The notes below the pieces were generated by a model that was given only the letters and a program-made list of their open reading frames with translations, searched no databases and was not told the origin of the DNA. A stretch of DNA of 64,000 nt from Syntrophotalea carbinolica DSM 2380 (lineage in GTDB: Bacteria; Desulfobacterota; Desulfuromonadia; Desulfuromonadales; Syntrophotaleaceae). The first letter of the stretch is position 1. Each line of letters starts with the position of its first letter. Location of the stretch: assembly GCF_000012885.1 (NCBI RefSeq), contig NC_007498.2, positions 1,922,001 to 1,986,000 of the forward strand, in the 5' to 3' direction. The translations under genes and the position numbers were made by a program. Shown piece by piece: positions 16,931 through 24,829 of this stretch.

Positions 16931-18577
16931 TCAACTTTTCAGTATTTTCAGGAAATGGGGCAACAACTGTTTTTTACGGGACAAAACCCCTTTAAGTTCG
17001 AAAAGATCCGTATCGACATGGGGATACCCGACTCGAGCCATCAACTCACTGCGTCCGGAAAGCAACAACAGGCTGGTTGCCCTGACAATATCGGTCACCA
17101 TCAACCCGCCAAGATCAAGACCGCGTTTTTGGCACAGGCCTTCCAAAGCAGCGGCAATTTCCATCCTTCGTTCCTGGAATTCGTCGAAATTGACCACCTC
17201 AACCTGCCCCAGACCAAAATGCTTGCCATCCTGGCTATATTCCTTGAAGTCGGACAGAATCAGCTCTTCCATCGTTCCATAGGCAGCCAAGGCGCTGCCC
17301 GCGGCGAACATGCGAGCGCCAAAGTCCTGGGGATCCAGATCCGCTGCCTGCGCAAGCCAATCGCTTAATTCACGATCGATATCGGTCGCGGTCGGGGACC
17401 GGAGCAATACCGTATCGGAAAGCAGACCGGCCAACAACAGGCCGGCGGTCTGGGCGTCGGGCGTTATGCCGGCATCTCTGAAAAGTCCGGCGACAACCGA
17501 ACAGGTGCTGCCCAGCGGTTGATTGACAAATCGGATCGGGGCATCGGTCGGCATATTCCCGAGTCGATGATGATCGATGATTTCCAGAATCTCGACACGA
17601 TCGGCCCCCGGTACGGCCTGACTCAATTCGTTATGATCGACCAGCATAAGCTTGAACGGGACCTGGGCCAACAGGGTACTTTTGGTGGCTACCGCCGTCA
17701 CACGATGCGCCGCATCCAGTACCAGCACCCCCGGTTGCGTCGAATCCAGAAACCTGTAGCGCAGTGTTTCGAGCGACTCGTCCATCATGGCGGTGGAAAA
17801 CTCGGTGGTCATGAGGCATTCGACCGGCGTTGAAAGGCGCGTCAGGGACGCGGTTGTCGCGGTATCGTAGGATGTGGCGAGTACGTTTGTACCGTTCGCC
17901 CGTGCAGCCTCGAGCACATCCGTATTAATCGGCTGCCCGCCCGTCACGACCAGAATCCGCACACCGAGCCTGGCAGCCTGGAGTTGGATATCGTCGCGAT
18001 CCCCCGTTATCACCAGCAAGCGTGCCGGATCAAGCCCTTCCATGCGTCGACAGAAACTCTCAAAGGCCATGGCGCCGACATAAAGGTCAAACTCCTCCAC
18101 CTCCTGCGATTGCCCGTCATTAAGCACCTCGGCGCCCAGACACCGCGCCAGGCTCAAAGGCGAGGTCTGAATGCGACGGATACGCCCTTCTTGCCCGGCA
18201 ACGAGAAACTTTTCCGCGGCCTGGCGCAAAAAAAGCAACCCCAGAGCGCGCCCGTCCCTGTCGATGACAGGCAATGTTCCGATTGCATGATGGTGAAGCA
18301 GATCCAGCGCCCAGGCCAGAGGCGCGCCGGCATGAATAGTCACAGCAGGTTGCTTGACCACATCTCTGACTCGGGGCACCACGTCGGACAGCAAGCGAGG
18401 CGGCTCGACCCCCAGATGCTCCAGAACGAATTCCGTTTGCCGATTCAGATACCCGGCCCGCGCCGGAACCACGTTATCCATCCCCTGCAATCGACGTAAA
18501 CGTGCATAAGCCAGGGCACTGCAAACCGAATCCGTATCTGGATTACGATGTCCTACAACAAAAATCGTGTCTCTCAT
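16931..18577 (-). CDS. ppaC: Manganese-dependent inorganic pyrophosphatase with CBS and DRTGG domains
   Basis: 548 residues, the length of family II pyrophosphatases with a regulatory insert; simple ones are about 310. The DHH catalytic part is split: residues 1-65 (VVGHRNPDTDSVCSALAYAR) and about 305-548 (MLVDHNELSQAV, EIIDHHRLGNM, GLLLAGLLSDTVLL). The insert holds two CBS motifs (about 70-125 and 240-300) around a DRTGG domain (about 130-235). In characterised relatives such CBS domains bind adenine nucleotides (AMP/ADP inhibit, ATP or Ap4A activate), tying pyrophosphate hydrolysis to energy state. The start ATG overlaps the upstream DUF3108 stop (ATGA) with GAGGATGA just before it, so the two are translationally coupled. 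Confidence 0.93.
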   Translation of the reverse strand: MRDTIFVVGHRNPDTDSVCSALAYARLRRLQGMDNVVPARAGYLNRQTEFVLEHLGVEPPRLLSDVVPRVRDVVKQPAVTIHAGAPLAWALDLLHHHAIGTLPVIDRDGRALGLLFLRQAAEKFLVAGQEGRIRRIQTSPLSLARCLGAEVLNDGQSQEVEEFDLYVGAMAFESFCRRMEGLDPARLLVITGDRDDIQLQAARLGVRILVVTGGQPINTDVLEAARANGTNVLATSYDTATTASLTRLSTPVECLMTTEFSTAMMDESLETLRYRFLDSTQPGVLVLDAAHRVTAVATKSTLLAQVPFKLMLVDHNELSQAVPGADRVEILEIIDHHRLGNMPTDAPIRFVNQPLGSTCSVVAGLFRDAGITPDAQTAGLLLAGLLSDTVLLRSPTATDIDRELSDWLAQAADLDPQDFGARMFAAGSALAAYGTMEELILSDFKEYSQDGKHFGLGQVEVVNFDEFQERRMEIAAALEGLCQKRGLDLGGLMVTDIVRATSLLLLSGRSELMARVGYPHVDTDLFELKGVLSRKKQLLPHFLKILKS

Positions 18578-19407
18578 TCATCCTCGCTGTCAAATTGTAA
18601 AATGGCGCGCACATCGCCAAGACCAATCACATCTTTCACCACGACCCTAACGGGACGCATTGTATTATCGAACCATATGAAAAGGTTGCCGTCCCCCGTA
18701 TCAAAAACCTCCGGATCGAGGGTCACCTTCACCACCAGGCCATCATCGGGGGAATCCACCGCCTCGGAATGGCGGTCATTACCGAGCACTGAAATATCGA
18801 TGCTAGACGGGACCCCTTTGGCAAAGGCAGGGATCCGGTACTCAGCCCCGCTGCGAAGTGGACCGAACAAACCGGCCCTGAAATTATAAAACGCGCCGAG
18901 TATATCGTAGGGGAATGGCCCCTCCCCCATACTGTAATGTCTGGCTTTTCGCTGTCGCCCATTTCGGGTCACCCTCTCGATAACCTGCCGATTGGTATAG
19001 TCGTAAGCCCAATGTTTCAGCCGCGTTTTGACCGTATTACCCACGGTTTTGTAGATATCGGCATTGTGACTCACCGGCCGCAGGGTTCCTTCCGCCGAAA
19101 GCTGCAACTCCGAAGCATAGCGCTGCACCCTATGGCTGGTCAGCCATGCGGCGACCCCCATGGTTTGCGCTTTCAGCACGGCTCTATATCGGTCAGGGAC
19201 ATCGGTTTTTTCGAGAGAAAATGTCCCGACAGCAAGGCGATCAAACCATAGAAAACCGATATCGTAGATCAGTGTTTCTCCGCAGAGCTGATCCAACGCC
19301 CTACGCACGGGACGGGTATCCGCTAAGGACGGCGACGCGTTCGCCAGGCCGATCGGACCACAGATACCTGAAAGAAACGCCATACAGATTAATAACGCGG
19401 CTTTCAC
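18574..19407 (-). CDS. DUF3108 domain-containing exported protein
   Basis: 277 residues with a signal peptide (about 1-24, ending GLANA) and a beta-rich DUF3108 domain (LIYDIGFLWFDRLAVGTFSL at about 48-67, through GAFYNFRAGLF). Members are periplasmic/outer-membrane-associated proteins of unknown role, thought to adopt a lipocalin-like barrel. Start is a GTG at 19407 with AAGGAG 7 bases upstream. It overlaps ppaC by 4 bases; coupling an exported protein to a cytoplasmic pyrophosphatase has no obvious logic. The divergent arsR-rlmI pair lies upstream. Confidence 0.8.
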   Translation of the reverse strand: MKAALLICMAFLSGICGPIGLANASPSLADTRPVRRALDQLCGETLIYDIGFLWFDRLAVGTFSLEKTDVPDRYRAVLKAQTMGVAAWLTSHRVQRYASELQLSAEGTLRPVSHNADIYKTVGNTVKTRLKHWAYDYTNRQVIERVTRNGRQRKARHYSMGEGPFPYDILGAFYNFRAGLFGPLRSGAEYRIPAFAKGVPSSIDISVLGNDRHSEAVDSPDDGLVVKVTLDPEVFDTGDGNLFIWFDNTMRPVRVVVKDVIGLGDVRAILQFDSEDE

Positions 19408-19507
19408 TTGCTCTCTCCTTAGATACCGACGTATGCAAAAATCCGCTTCAGTCTAATCTTGAAACATTCAAAAGTCCACCGGCAGCGACGCAATCACAGC
19501 TTAATCC

Positions 19508-19536
19508 TTGACATGCATCCCGCGCACCACTACCAT
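19508..19536 (+). promoter_or_regulatory. Promoter of the arsR-rlmI pair
   Basis: TTGACA (19508-19513), 17-base spacer, TACCAT (19531-19536). It predicts a leader of about 80 bases before the ArsR start. Confidence 0.55.
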
Positions 19537-19624
19537 GCGCATACATTGGCGGCACCGCGAACAGGCGGATTGCACGCAATATCCAATCGAAAATTCCCTT
19601 AAATTGATAGAGACAGCCGAACCG

Positions 19625-19918
19625 ATGGACTTCGACAAAACTAAAAATTATGCGCGCGAAGCGGAGATTCTCAAAGCTTTGGGTCATCCCGTCCGCCTGA
19701 AAATCGTTGCCGGATTACTCTCGGAAACCTGCAATGTTAAAAAGATCTGGGAATGCCTCGAATTGCCCCAGGCTACCGTGTCCCAGCACCTGGCACTGCT
19801 TAAGAGCAAGGGCATCATCGAAGGTCATCGTACCGGAGTCGAAGTTTTTTACACCGTCATTTCAGATGATGCTCGTCGCATCGTTCAAGCCGTATTTCAA
19901 TTGAGTAACCCTTTATGA
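19625..19918 (+). CDS. ArsR/SmtB-family transcriptional regulator
   Basis: 97 residues, one winged helix-turn-helix: ILKALGHPVRLKIVAGLL (helices 1-2), LPQATVSQHLALLKSKGII (recognition helix) and the wing RTGVEVFYTVI. Two Cys (ETCNVKKIWECL, about 38-47) lie near the helix-3 position where metal- or thiol-sensing members bind ligand, but the classical ELCVCDL motif is not present, so the signal is unknown. The start at 19625 matches the family N-terminus; no strong ribosome-binding site. The stop overlaps the start of the rRNA methyltransferase (ATGA), an unusual coupling. Confidence 0.85.
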   Translation: MDFDKTKNYAREAEILKALGHPVRLKIVAGLLSETCNVKKIWECLELPQATVSQHLALLKSKGIIEGHRTGVEVFYTVISDDARRIVQAVFQLSNPL

Positions 19919-21093
19919 TCCAATTGCACCTCCGGCCCGGGCATGACCGCCGTGTTCGTCGCGGTCACCCCTGGGTTTTCAGTAATGAACTCCAGCCTCT
20001 TCGTAACAAGATAGCTCCAGGTGAGACGGTCGAAGTGCTGACCGCCCAGGGCGAATATCTTGGCACCGGATACTACAACCCCCATTCACTGATCGCCGCA
20101 CGCCTGCTATCCAGAAGCCGCGAGGACATCGACTCCGTCGATTTTTACTGCGAGCGCTTTCGGACCGCCTCCCGCATACGCCAAGCCATTTACGGCGAAG
20201 CCAACGCGGTACGCATGGTTTACGGCGAAGGCGATCATGTACCGGGTCTGGTGATTGACCGATACGACAATGTTCTTTCGGTTCAGTTTCTGACCTTCGG
20301 TATCGATTGCCGACGCGACCTCATATTGCAGGCCTTGCTGCAGGTATTTGACCCCGTTGCCATCATTGGCCGCAACAACGTGGCTGTGCGCGCCTTGGAG
20401 AATCTGCCGCAGGAAGTTGAGATTCTGTACGGCGAACTTCCCGAGCGCCTGGAAATCATCGAAAATGGCCTCCGTTTCATGGTCGATGTCCTGCAGGGAC
20501 AGAAGACCGGGCATTTTCTCGACCAAAAAGAAAACCACCTCGCATTGCGCGAAAGGGTGGCGGGTAAACGTATTCTCGATCTGTTTTGCTATTCGGGCAG
20601 CTGGGCTATCCACGCAGCACGCTATGGCGCCAAAGAGGTCCTTGGCATCGACATATCCGCCGGGGCCGTGGCTTTGGCGCAGGAAAATGCGCGCCTGAAT
20701 TTTCAGGATGCGACTTGCCGATTCGTTCAAGCCGATGTTTTCGACCGCCTGCGGGAACTCCACAGTCAAAAGGAGCGATTCGATGGCATCATTCTCGACC
20801 CGCCGGCGTTCATAAAAAACCGCAAGCGTTTACGTGAAGGCATCAAGGGCTATCTGACCATCAATCGTCGGGCCATGGAACTACTGGCAACCGACGGTAT
20901 TTTATTTACCTGCACCTGCTCTCACCATATGGATCGGGAAACCTTTCTCGACACCCTGCGCAAGGCGGCGTTCCAGGCCGGCCGGGAGATGCGGCTGCTT
21001 GAAATCCGCGGACAGTCATACGATCATCCGGTTTTATGTTCCTGTCCCGAAACCGAATATCTTAAGTGCGCTGTCATGCAGGCATGCGGATAG
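19915..21093 (+). CDS. rlmI: Class I SAM-dependent rRNA large-subunit methyltransferase (RlmI family)
   Basis: 392 residues: an N-terminal PUA domain (about 1-75, RRGHPWVFSNELQPL) and a Rossmann methyltransferase with SAM motif LDLFCYSGSWAIHA (about 221-234), motif IV ILDPPAFIKNRK and a catalytic Cys in FTCTCSHHM. E. coli RlmI makes m5C1962 in 23S rRNA; length and domain order agree, but related PUA methyltransferases have other targets. It is coupled to the ArsR gene by a 4-base overlap and converges on bioC with a 15-base gap and no evident terminator. Confidence 0.88.
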   Translation: MIQLHLRPGHDRRVRRGHPWVFSNELQPLRNKIAPGETVEVLTAQGEYLGTGYYNPHSLIAARLLSRSREDIDSVDFYCERFRTASRIRQAIYGEANAVRMVYGEGDHVPGLVIDRYDNVLSVQFLTFGIDCRRDLILQALLQVFDPVAIIGRNNVAVRALENLPQEVEILYGELPERLEIIENGLRFMVDVLQGQKTGHFLDQKENHLALRERVAGKRILDLFCYSGSWAIHAARYGAKEVLGIDISAGAVALAQENARLNFQDATCRFVQADVFDRLRELHSQKERFDGIILDPPAFIKNRKRLREGIKGYLTINRRAMELLATDGILFTCTCSHHMDRETFLDTLRKAAFQAGREMRLLEIRGQSYDHPVLCSCPETEYLKCAVMQACG

Positions 21094-21108
21094 AATCTTT
21101 CGTCCGGT

Positions 21109-21915
21109 TCATCGACACTTGTGTGCCACACCGTAAATGACGTGGTACGTTGCCGGCAAAAAGCCGTCAACGTTAAACCGACGGGTATAAAGCTCCTGCA
21201 AACGCGCCATGACTCGCCGTGACGCCAAACCGCGTGGTCGCCGCGACGACGCATTATGGGCGCCGACCCCCTTGATGGCGCGCAGTAAATCCGTCACCGT
21301 TGCATGATTTTCGCATTCGTTCTCTTCCCAAACGCGAAAGATTTTGAAACCCCCGTCCCGTAACGCATTTTCCACCGTGGCCTTGTCGGGCAAGGCAAGC
21401 ATATGATCCGGAGCCCTGCCCTCCTCGCCGATCACCGACTCACGGTAACATTCTTTGAGTTCCCACAAGGTCTTTTCGCCAAAAAGTGCGAAAATAAAGA
21501 TGCCCCCATCCTGCAAAACCCGTAAAGACTCGCCAAAAGCAATATTGAGGTCCTCCACCCACTGATAAACGGAGGAACTGCATATAACCGCCATGCTTCC
21601 GGATTTCAGAGACAGAGAACTGGCATCCAGATCAAGAGCCAGGGCGGCAGGAACGTTTTGCCGGGCCTGCACCGTCATGCCATGGGCCAGATCCGAGACA
21701 AGGGGACGCAATTGGGGATTTTCACGCACAATCTGCCGGGTCAGGTAACCTGTACCGGTGCCGATTTCCAACAAGCGCCCTGCAGAGGGGGCTTCCGCAT
21801 GAACAAGGGATGCGACCCGTTGCGCTACCCGTTTCTGCACCTGCGCATGGTCATCGTAGACTGCGGAACTGGCAGAGAAATGCTGCCGAACCTGACGACG
21901 ATCGATGGCGGTCAT
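21109..21915 (-). CDS. bioC: Malonyl-ACP O-methyltransferase
   Basis: 268 residues. The N-terminus RRQVRQHFSASSAVYDDHAQVQ matches BioC (R-x-F-x-x-A-A-x-x-Y-D), followed by SAM motif I LLEIGTGTGYLT (about 47-58). BioC methylates the free carboxyl of malonyl-ACP so fatty acid synthesis can elongate it to pimeloyl-ACP methyl ester. Start at ATG 21915, overlapping the bioH stop by 4 bases; the longer frame to 21999 lies inside bioH. Last gene of bioW-bioF-bioH-bioC. Confidence 0.92.
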   Translation of the reverse strand: MTAIDRRQVRQHFSASSAVYDDHAQVQKRVAQRVASLVHAEAPSAGRLLEIGTGTGYLTRQIVRENPQLRPLVSDLAHGMTVQARQNVPAALALDLDASSLSLKSGSMAVICSSSVYQWVEDLNIAFGESLRVLQDGGIFIFALFGEKTLWELKECYRESVIGEEGRAPDHMLALPDKATVENALRDGGFKIFRVWEENECENHATVTDLLRAIKGVGAHNASSRRPRGLASRRVMARLQELYTRRFNVDGFLPATYHVIYGVAHKCR

Positions 21916-22721
21916 GCCAAAAAATCCTTGAACAACGCCGCACACTGTCCCGTACGGGTGACAAAGGGGGCGTGACCGACATGCTCCAATTCCACCCACC
22001 GCGCATCGGGCAAATGCCGGGACAAATACCTCCCCGCATCGACCGGTATAATTGCGTCACACGCCCCGTGAATCACCAGCGCAGGAACCCTGGGCCAACA
22101 GCGACGACGCAAATCGCTACGACCGAGGGTGTCCAGTCCGCCCAGTGCCGCCGCTTTGGTCGGTGGCGGAGAACTATCCAGTAACGCGTGTCGAAGGTTG
22201 AGGATCTCATGGTCATCGAGGTCCTCGCCCGCGAACTGACGGGCAAAAAAGTCATGCAATGCCGCCTGGGAGTCTCTGCTGAACTGGCGGCCCAAGACCT
22301 TCAGCTGGGTTGCAGGTTGTCCCGATTTCCAGGTGTCGCGCTGCACGAAACAAGGGCTTGTGGAAATCAATATGAGTTTTTTCAGCCGCCCACCAAGATG
22401 CTCCAAAAGTTCAAGCGCAACCATACCGCCGAGGGACCAGCCCAACAGGTAGCTATCCGTAATGCCGATAATACCGAGCCATTCTTCCATGTCGGCAGCT
22501 AATTGCGGCAGATCGTAGCCGGATCCCGGTTCGGAGTGTCCGTGCCCTGGCAGATCGGGGGCCAGTATCCGAAACGAATCGGACAGATTTTGCATCAAGG
22601 GTAAAAAGACGGACGAAGACATCCCCCAACCATGCAGCATCACCACAACAGGCCCTTGGCCCTGTTCACGATAACTGATGGTGCGGCCATCGCCGAGACG
22701 ACAAAATTTCATAGTGGTCAC
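21912..22721 (-). CDS. bioH: Pimeloyl-ACP methyl ester carboxylesterase (alpha/beta hydrolase)
   Basis: 269 residues. Alpha/beta-hydrolase triad: nucleophile Ser in GWSLGGM (about 93), Asp in IHGACDAIIP (about 215), His in EHVGHAPFV (about 243); oxyanion motif LHGWGMSS (about 31). It would remove the methyl group added by BioC, releasing pimeloyl-ACP for BioF. Start taken as GTG 22721, overlapping the bioF stop and with GGAAGG 10 bases upstream; ATG at 22712 is the alternative. Placement between bioF and bioC makes the BioH role likely over a general esterase. Confidence 0.88.
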   Translation of the reverse strand: MTTMKFCRLGDGRTISYREQGQGPVVVMLHGWGMSSSVFLPLMQNLSDSFRILAPDLPGHGHSEPGSGYDLPQLAADMEEWLGIIGITDSYLLGWSLGGMVALELLEHLGGRLKKLILISTSPCFVQRDTWKSGQPATQLKVLGRQFSRDSQAALHDFFARQFAGEDLDDHEILNLRHALLDSSPPPTKAAALGGLDTLGRSDLRRRCWPRVPALVIHGACDAIIPVDAGRYLSRHLPDARWVELEHVGHAPFVTRTGQCAALFKDFLA

Positions 22722-23890
22722 GCTGAAAGAACCTTCCGAATCAAATCCGCGGCCCGCAGCAGGTCTTCAACCTGATGAGTTGCCATAAGTGTAGCCCGCA
22801 ATCGGCAGCGGCCCTGCGGGACGGTGGGAGGACGAATACCCTGCACAAAGATCCCCTGAGCCTCCAGCCAGGCACTGGCTCGCATGGTCGGCTCGGGATC
22901 ACCGGTAAGGATAGGAACAATCGGGGTTTCCCCGCGAACCTCGGGAGGCAGACTTTCGGTCAACTGTCCGGTAAACAGAGTGCATAATTTTTGCAGATTC
23001 ATGCGGCGTTGCCGCCCCTCACTGCCATTGACGATATCGAGGGCGGCGATACCGGCCGCAACCACGCCGGGTGGCAGACTGGTCGAGAAAATAAAAGAAC
23101 GGGCACGGTTAATCAAAAATTGCACCACAACATCCGGACCGGCAACGAACGCACCGAAGCCCCCCAGAGCCTTGCCGAGTGTCCCCATATGGAGATCGAT
23201 ATCCGTCAGGCACCCAAGATACTCCCCGGTTCCCTTGCCGCTATCACCGAGCACGCCGGTGCCATGCGCGTCATCCACCATAAGCAGGCAATCGTAGCGT
23301 TTTTTCAGGGCCACAAGTTCCGGCAACGGGGCAAGGTCGCCATCCATACTGAAAACGCCGTCGGTAACGATCAGCCACTGTCCTTTGCGCAACGGGGCTT
23401 CCTTCGCCATGAGACGTTCCAAAGCATGGGTGTCCCGGTGCGGATAGACCACGGTTTTGGCCCGACTGAGCCGACAACCGTCGATGATCGAAGCATGGTT
23501 GAGGCTGTCGGAAAAAATAACATCGTCCGCTCCCATCAACCCCTGCAAAATGCCGGTGTTGGCTGCGTACCCAGCGTTGAAAAGCAGCGCGCGTTGCGTC
23601 CCCTTGAACTGCGCAAGCTTGCTCTCAAGTTCCTCGTGAAGAGCCATGCTGCCGGAGACGAGACGACTGGCGCCGGTACCGGTGCCGCAATCCCTGGTCG
23701 CCCGGCAAGTTGCCTCGATAAGCGCGGGATGGTCGGCCAGGCCGAGGTAATTATTGGAACACAACAGCAGAACATCCTTACCGTCCAGCAGAACATGATC
23801 CCGCTGGGCGCCTGAAACGGTTTTCAGACCACGCAGCATCTCTTCATCGCGCAGATGGTCAAGAGTTTTCTGCCAGTGATCGAGCTTCAT
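22718..23890 (-). CDS. bioF: 8-amino-7-oxononanoate synthase
   Basis: 390 residues, PLP-dependent alpha-oxoamine synthase. It condenses pimeloyl-CoA or pimeloyl-ACP with alanine to KAPA. The PLP Lys is in MGTLGKALGGFG (about 235-246) and the pocket motif in LLMVDDAHGTGVLGD. The ATG at 23890 overlaps the bioW stop (ATGA) and has GGTGG upstream. Because BioW makes the CoA thioester and BioC/BioH lead to the ACP thioester, this BioF may have to accept both. Confidence 0.94.
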   Translation of the reverse strand: MKLDHWQKTLDHLRDEEMLRGLKTVSGAQRDHVLLDGKDVLLLCSNNYLGLADHPALIEATCRATRDCGTGTGASRLVSGSMALHEELESKLAQFKGTQRALLFNAGYAANTGILQGLMGADDVIFSDSLNHASIIDGCRLSRAKTVVYPHRDTHALERLMAKEAPLRKGQWLIVTDGVFSMDGDLAPLPELVALKKRYDCLLMVDDAHGTGVLGDSGKGTGEYLGCLTDIDLHMGTLGKALGGFGAFVAGPDVVVQFLINRARSFIFSTSLPPGVVAAGIAALDIVNGSEGRQRRMNLQKLCTLFTGQLTESLPPEVRGETPIVPILTGDPEPTMRASAWLEAQGIFVQGIRPPTVPQGRCRLRATLMATHQVEDLLRAADLIRKVLSA

Positions 23891-24684
23891 GCAGGCCACC
23901 TTTCGTCGGGGAATATGCGTCCGATGCGATCAATAAGCACCACTTGCCTTTCAAGGTACGGTATGAGCTGGGCCAGGTCGGCATCGGAACTCAAGAAAAA
24001 AGCCCGCCCCCCTCGAACCTCTCCGGCGGGTTTCAACAGGGGAAAACGCACATAACCGAGCGAAGCTCCCGCCACATACCCCGCGGTGTAGCCGGGATCA
24101 TCGGACCAGCACAATTCGGCGATCACGCCGGGGGCATGGATCACTTTGGCGGCAAGCACCAAAGCTTCGCGCACGTGCGGATTGTCAAGACCTGCGGTCT
24201 GCAGCAAATTTTTCAACCTGACGCTCGTCTGTTCGTCAAGATCCATCCGCGACACCCTGACACCGCGATACCGGTCCTTTTCAAGACGCTGTCCGGTGGA
24301 CGCATCCACCAACATCGCACCGCGCATACTGTCGCCGTTGGGCGCGGCGCCGCGCGCCATGGTTGCCATAGCCCGACGAGCTGCCTGTGGATTCACCCCC
24401 GCCTTTTCCAGCATCGACAAAGCCGCATCTCTGCCCTGCTCTACCGAAGCTACGCGAATCGTGCGAATATCGGGCAAGCCGTGACACACGATGTCCGCCG
24501 TATCAACCTTTTCAATGGACAGGAAAATCTGTTCGGCCTGCCCTTTATCATGGGCCAGAGCCCGCCGAACCATGGCGGATGCCAGAGCATGGAGGCGCTC
24601 GGCAGGGGCCAGGTTTTCTGCCCCTGAAATATGGCGTTCATCACAGGACGAACGCATGCGTATGCTGTAAAGAGACTCACTCAT
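23887..24684 (-). CDS. bioW: 6-carboxyhexanoate-CoA ligase (pimeloyl-CoA synthetase)
   Basis: 265 residues, the BioW length. N-terminal YSIRMRSSCDERHISGAE fits the family (YSvRMRas...HisGAE). Further conserved stretches are RGVRVSRMD (about 138-146), WSDDPGYTAGYVA (about 195-207) and a C-terminal GGRAFFL. BioW adenylates pimelate and joins it to CoA, allowing use of free pimelate. First gene of the operon. No Shine-Dalgarno precedes the ATG; the predicted transcription start is only about 2 bases upstream, so the message may be leaderless. Confidence 0.9.
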   Translation of the reverse strand: MSESLYSIRMRSSCDERHISGAENLAPAERLHALASAMVRRALAHDKGQAEQIFLSIEKVDTADIVCHGLPDIRTIRVASVEQGRDAALSMLEKAGVNPQAARRAMATMARGAAPNGDSMRGAMLVDASTGQRLEKDRYRGVRVSRMDLDEQTSVRLKNLLQTAGLDNPHVREALVLAAKVIHAPGVIAELCWSDDPGYTAGYVAGASLGYVRFPLLKPAGEVRGGRAFFLSSDADLAQLIPYLERQVVLIDRIGRIFPDERWPA

Positions 24685-24692
24685 GGCAATGA

Positions 24693-24747
24693 AAATTAGC
24701 AGCGGAAGGTCGGATTGTCAACAATAAGGATATGAAAGGTTGACATT
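24693..24747 (-). promoter_or_regulatory. bio operon promoter with probable BirA operator
   Basis: On the minus strand TTGACA (24716-24721), 17-base spacer, TAATTT (24693-24698). An inverted repeat overlaps the -35: TGTCAAC (24716-24722) and GTTGACA (24739-24745), 16 bases apart. Half-sites and spacing fit the known BirA box pattern (TTGTnAACC, 14-15 bases, GGTTnACAA). BirA bound to biotinyl-AMP would block RNA polymerase. Confidence 0.65.
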
Positions 24748-24775
24748 CAATGAAAGGCCTATGTCCCGATAAAAA

Positions 24776-24799
24776 ACCGCCTGTCTCTCGACAGGCGGT
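24776..24799 (-). terminator. Intrinsic terminator after dxs
   Basis: A perfect 10-bp stem (ACCGCCTGTC / GACAGGCGGT) with a 4-base loop, followed on the minus strand by a T run (plus 24770-24775). Confidence 0.88.
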
Positions 24800-24829
24800 C
24801 CGGGAACATCCATGGAGGGAAAATCGTTA

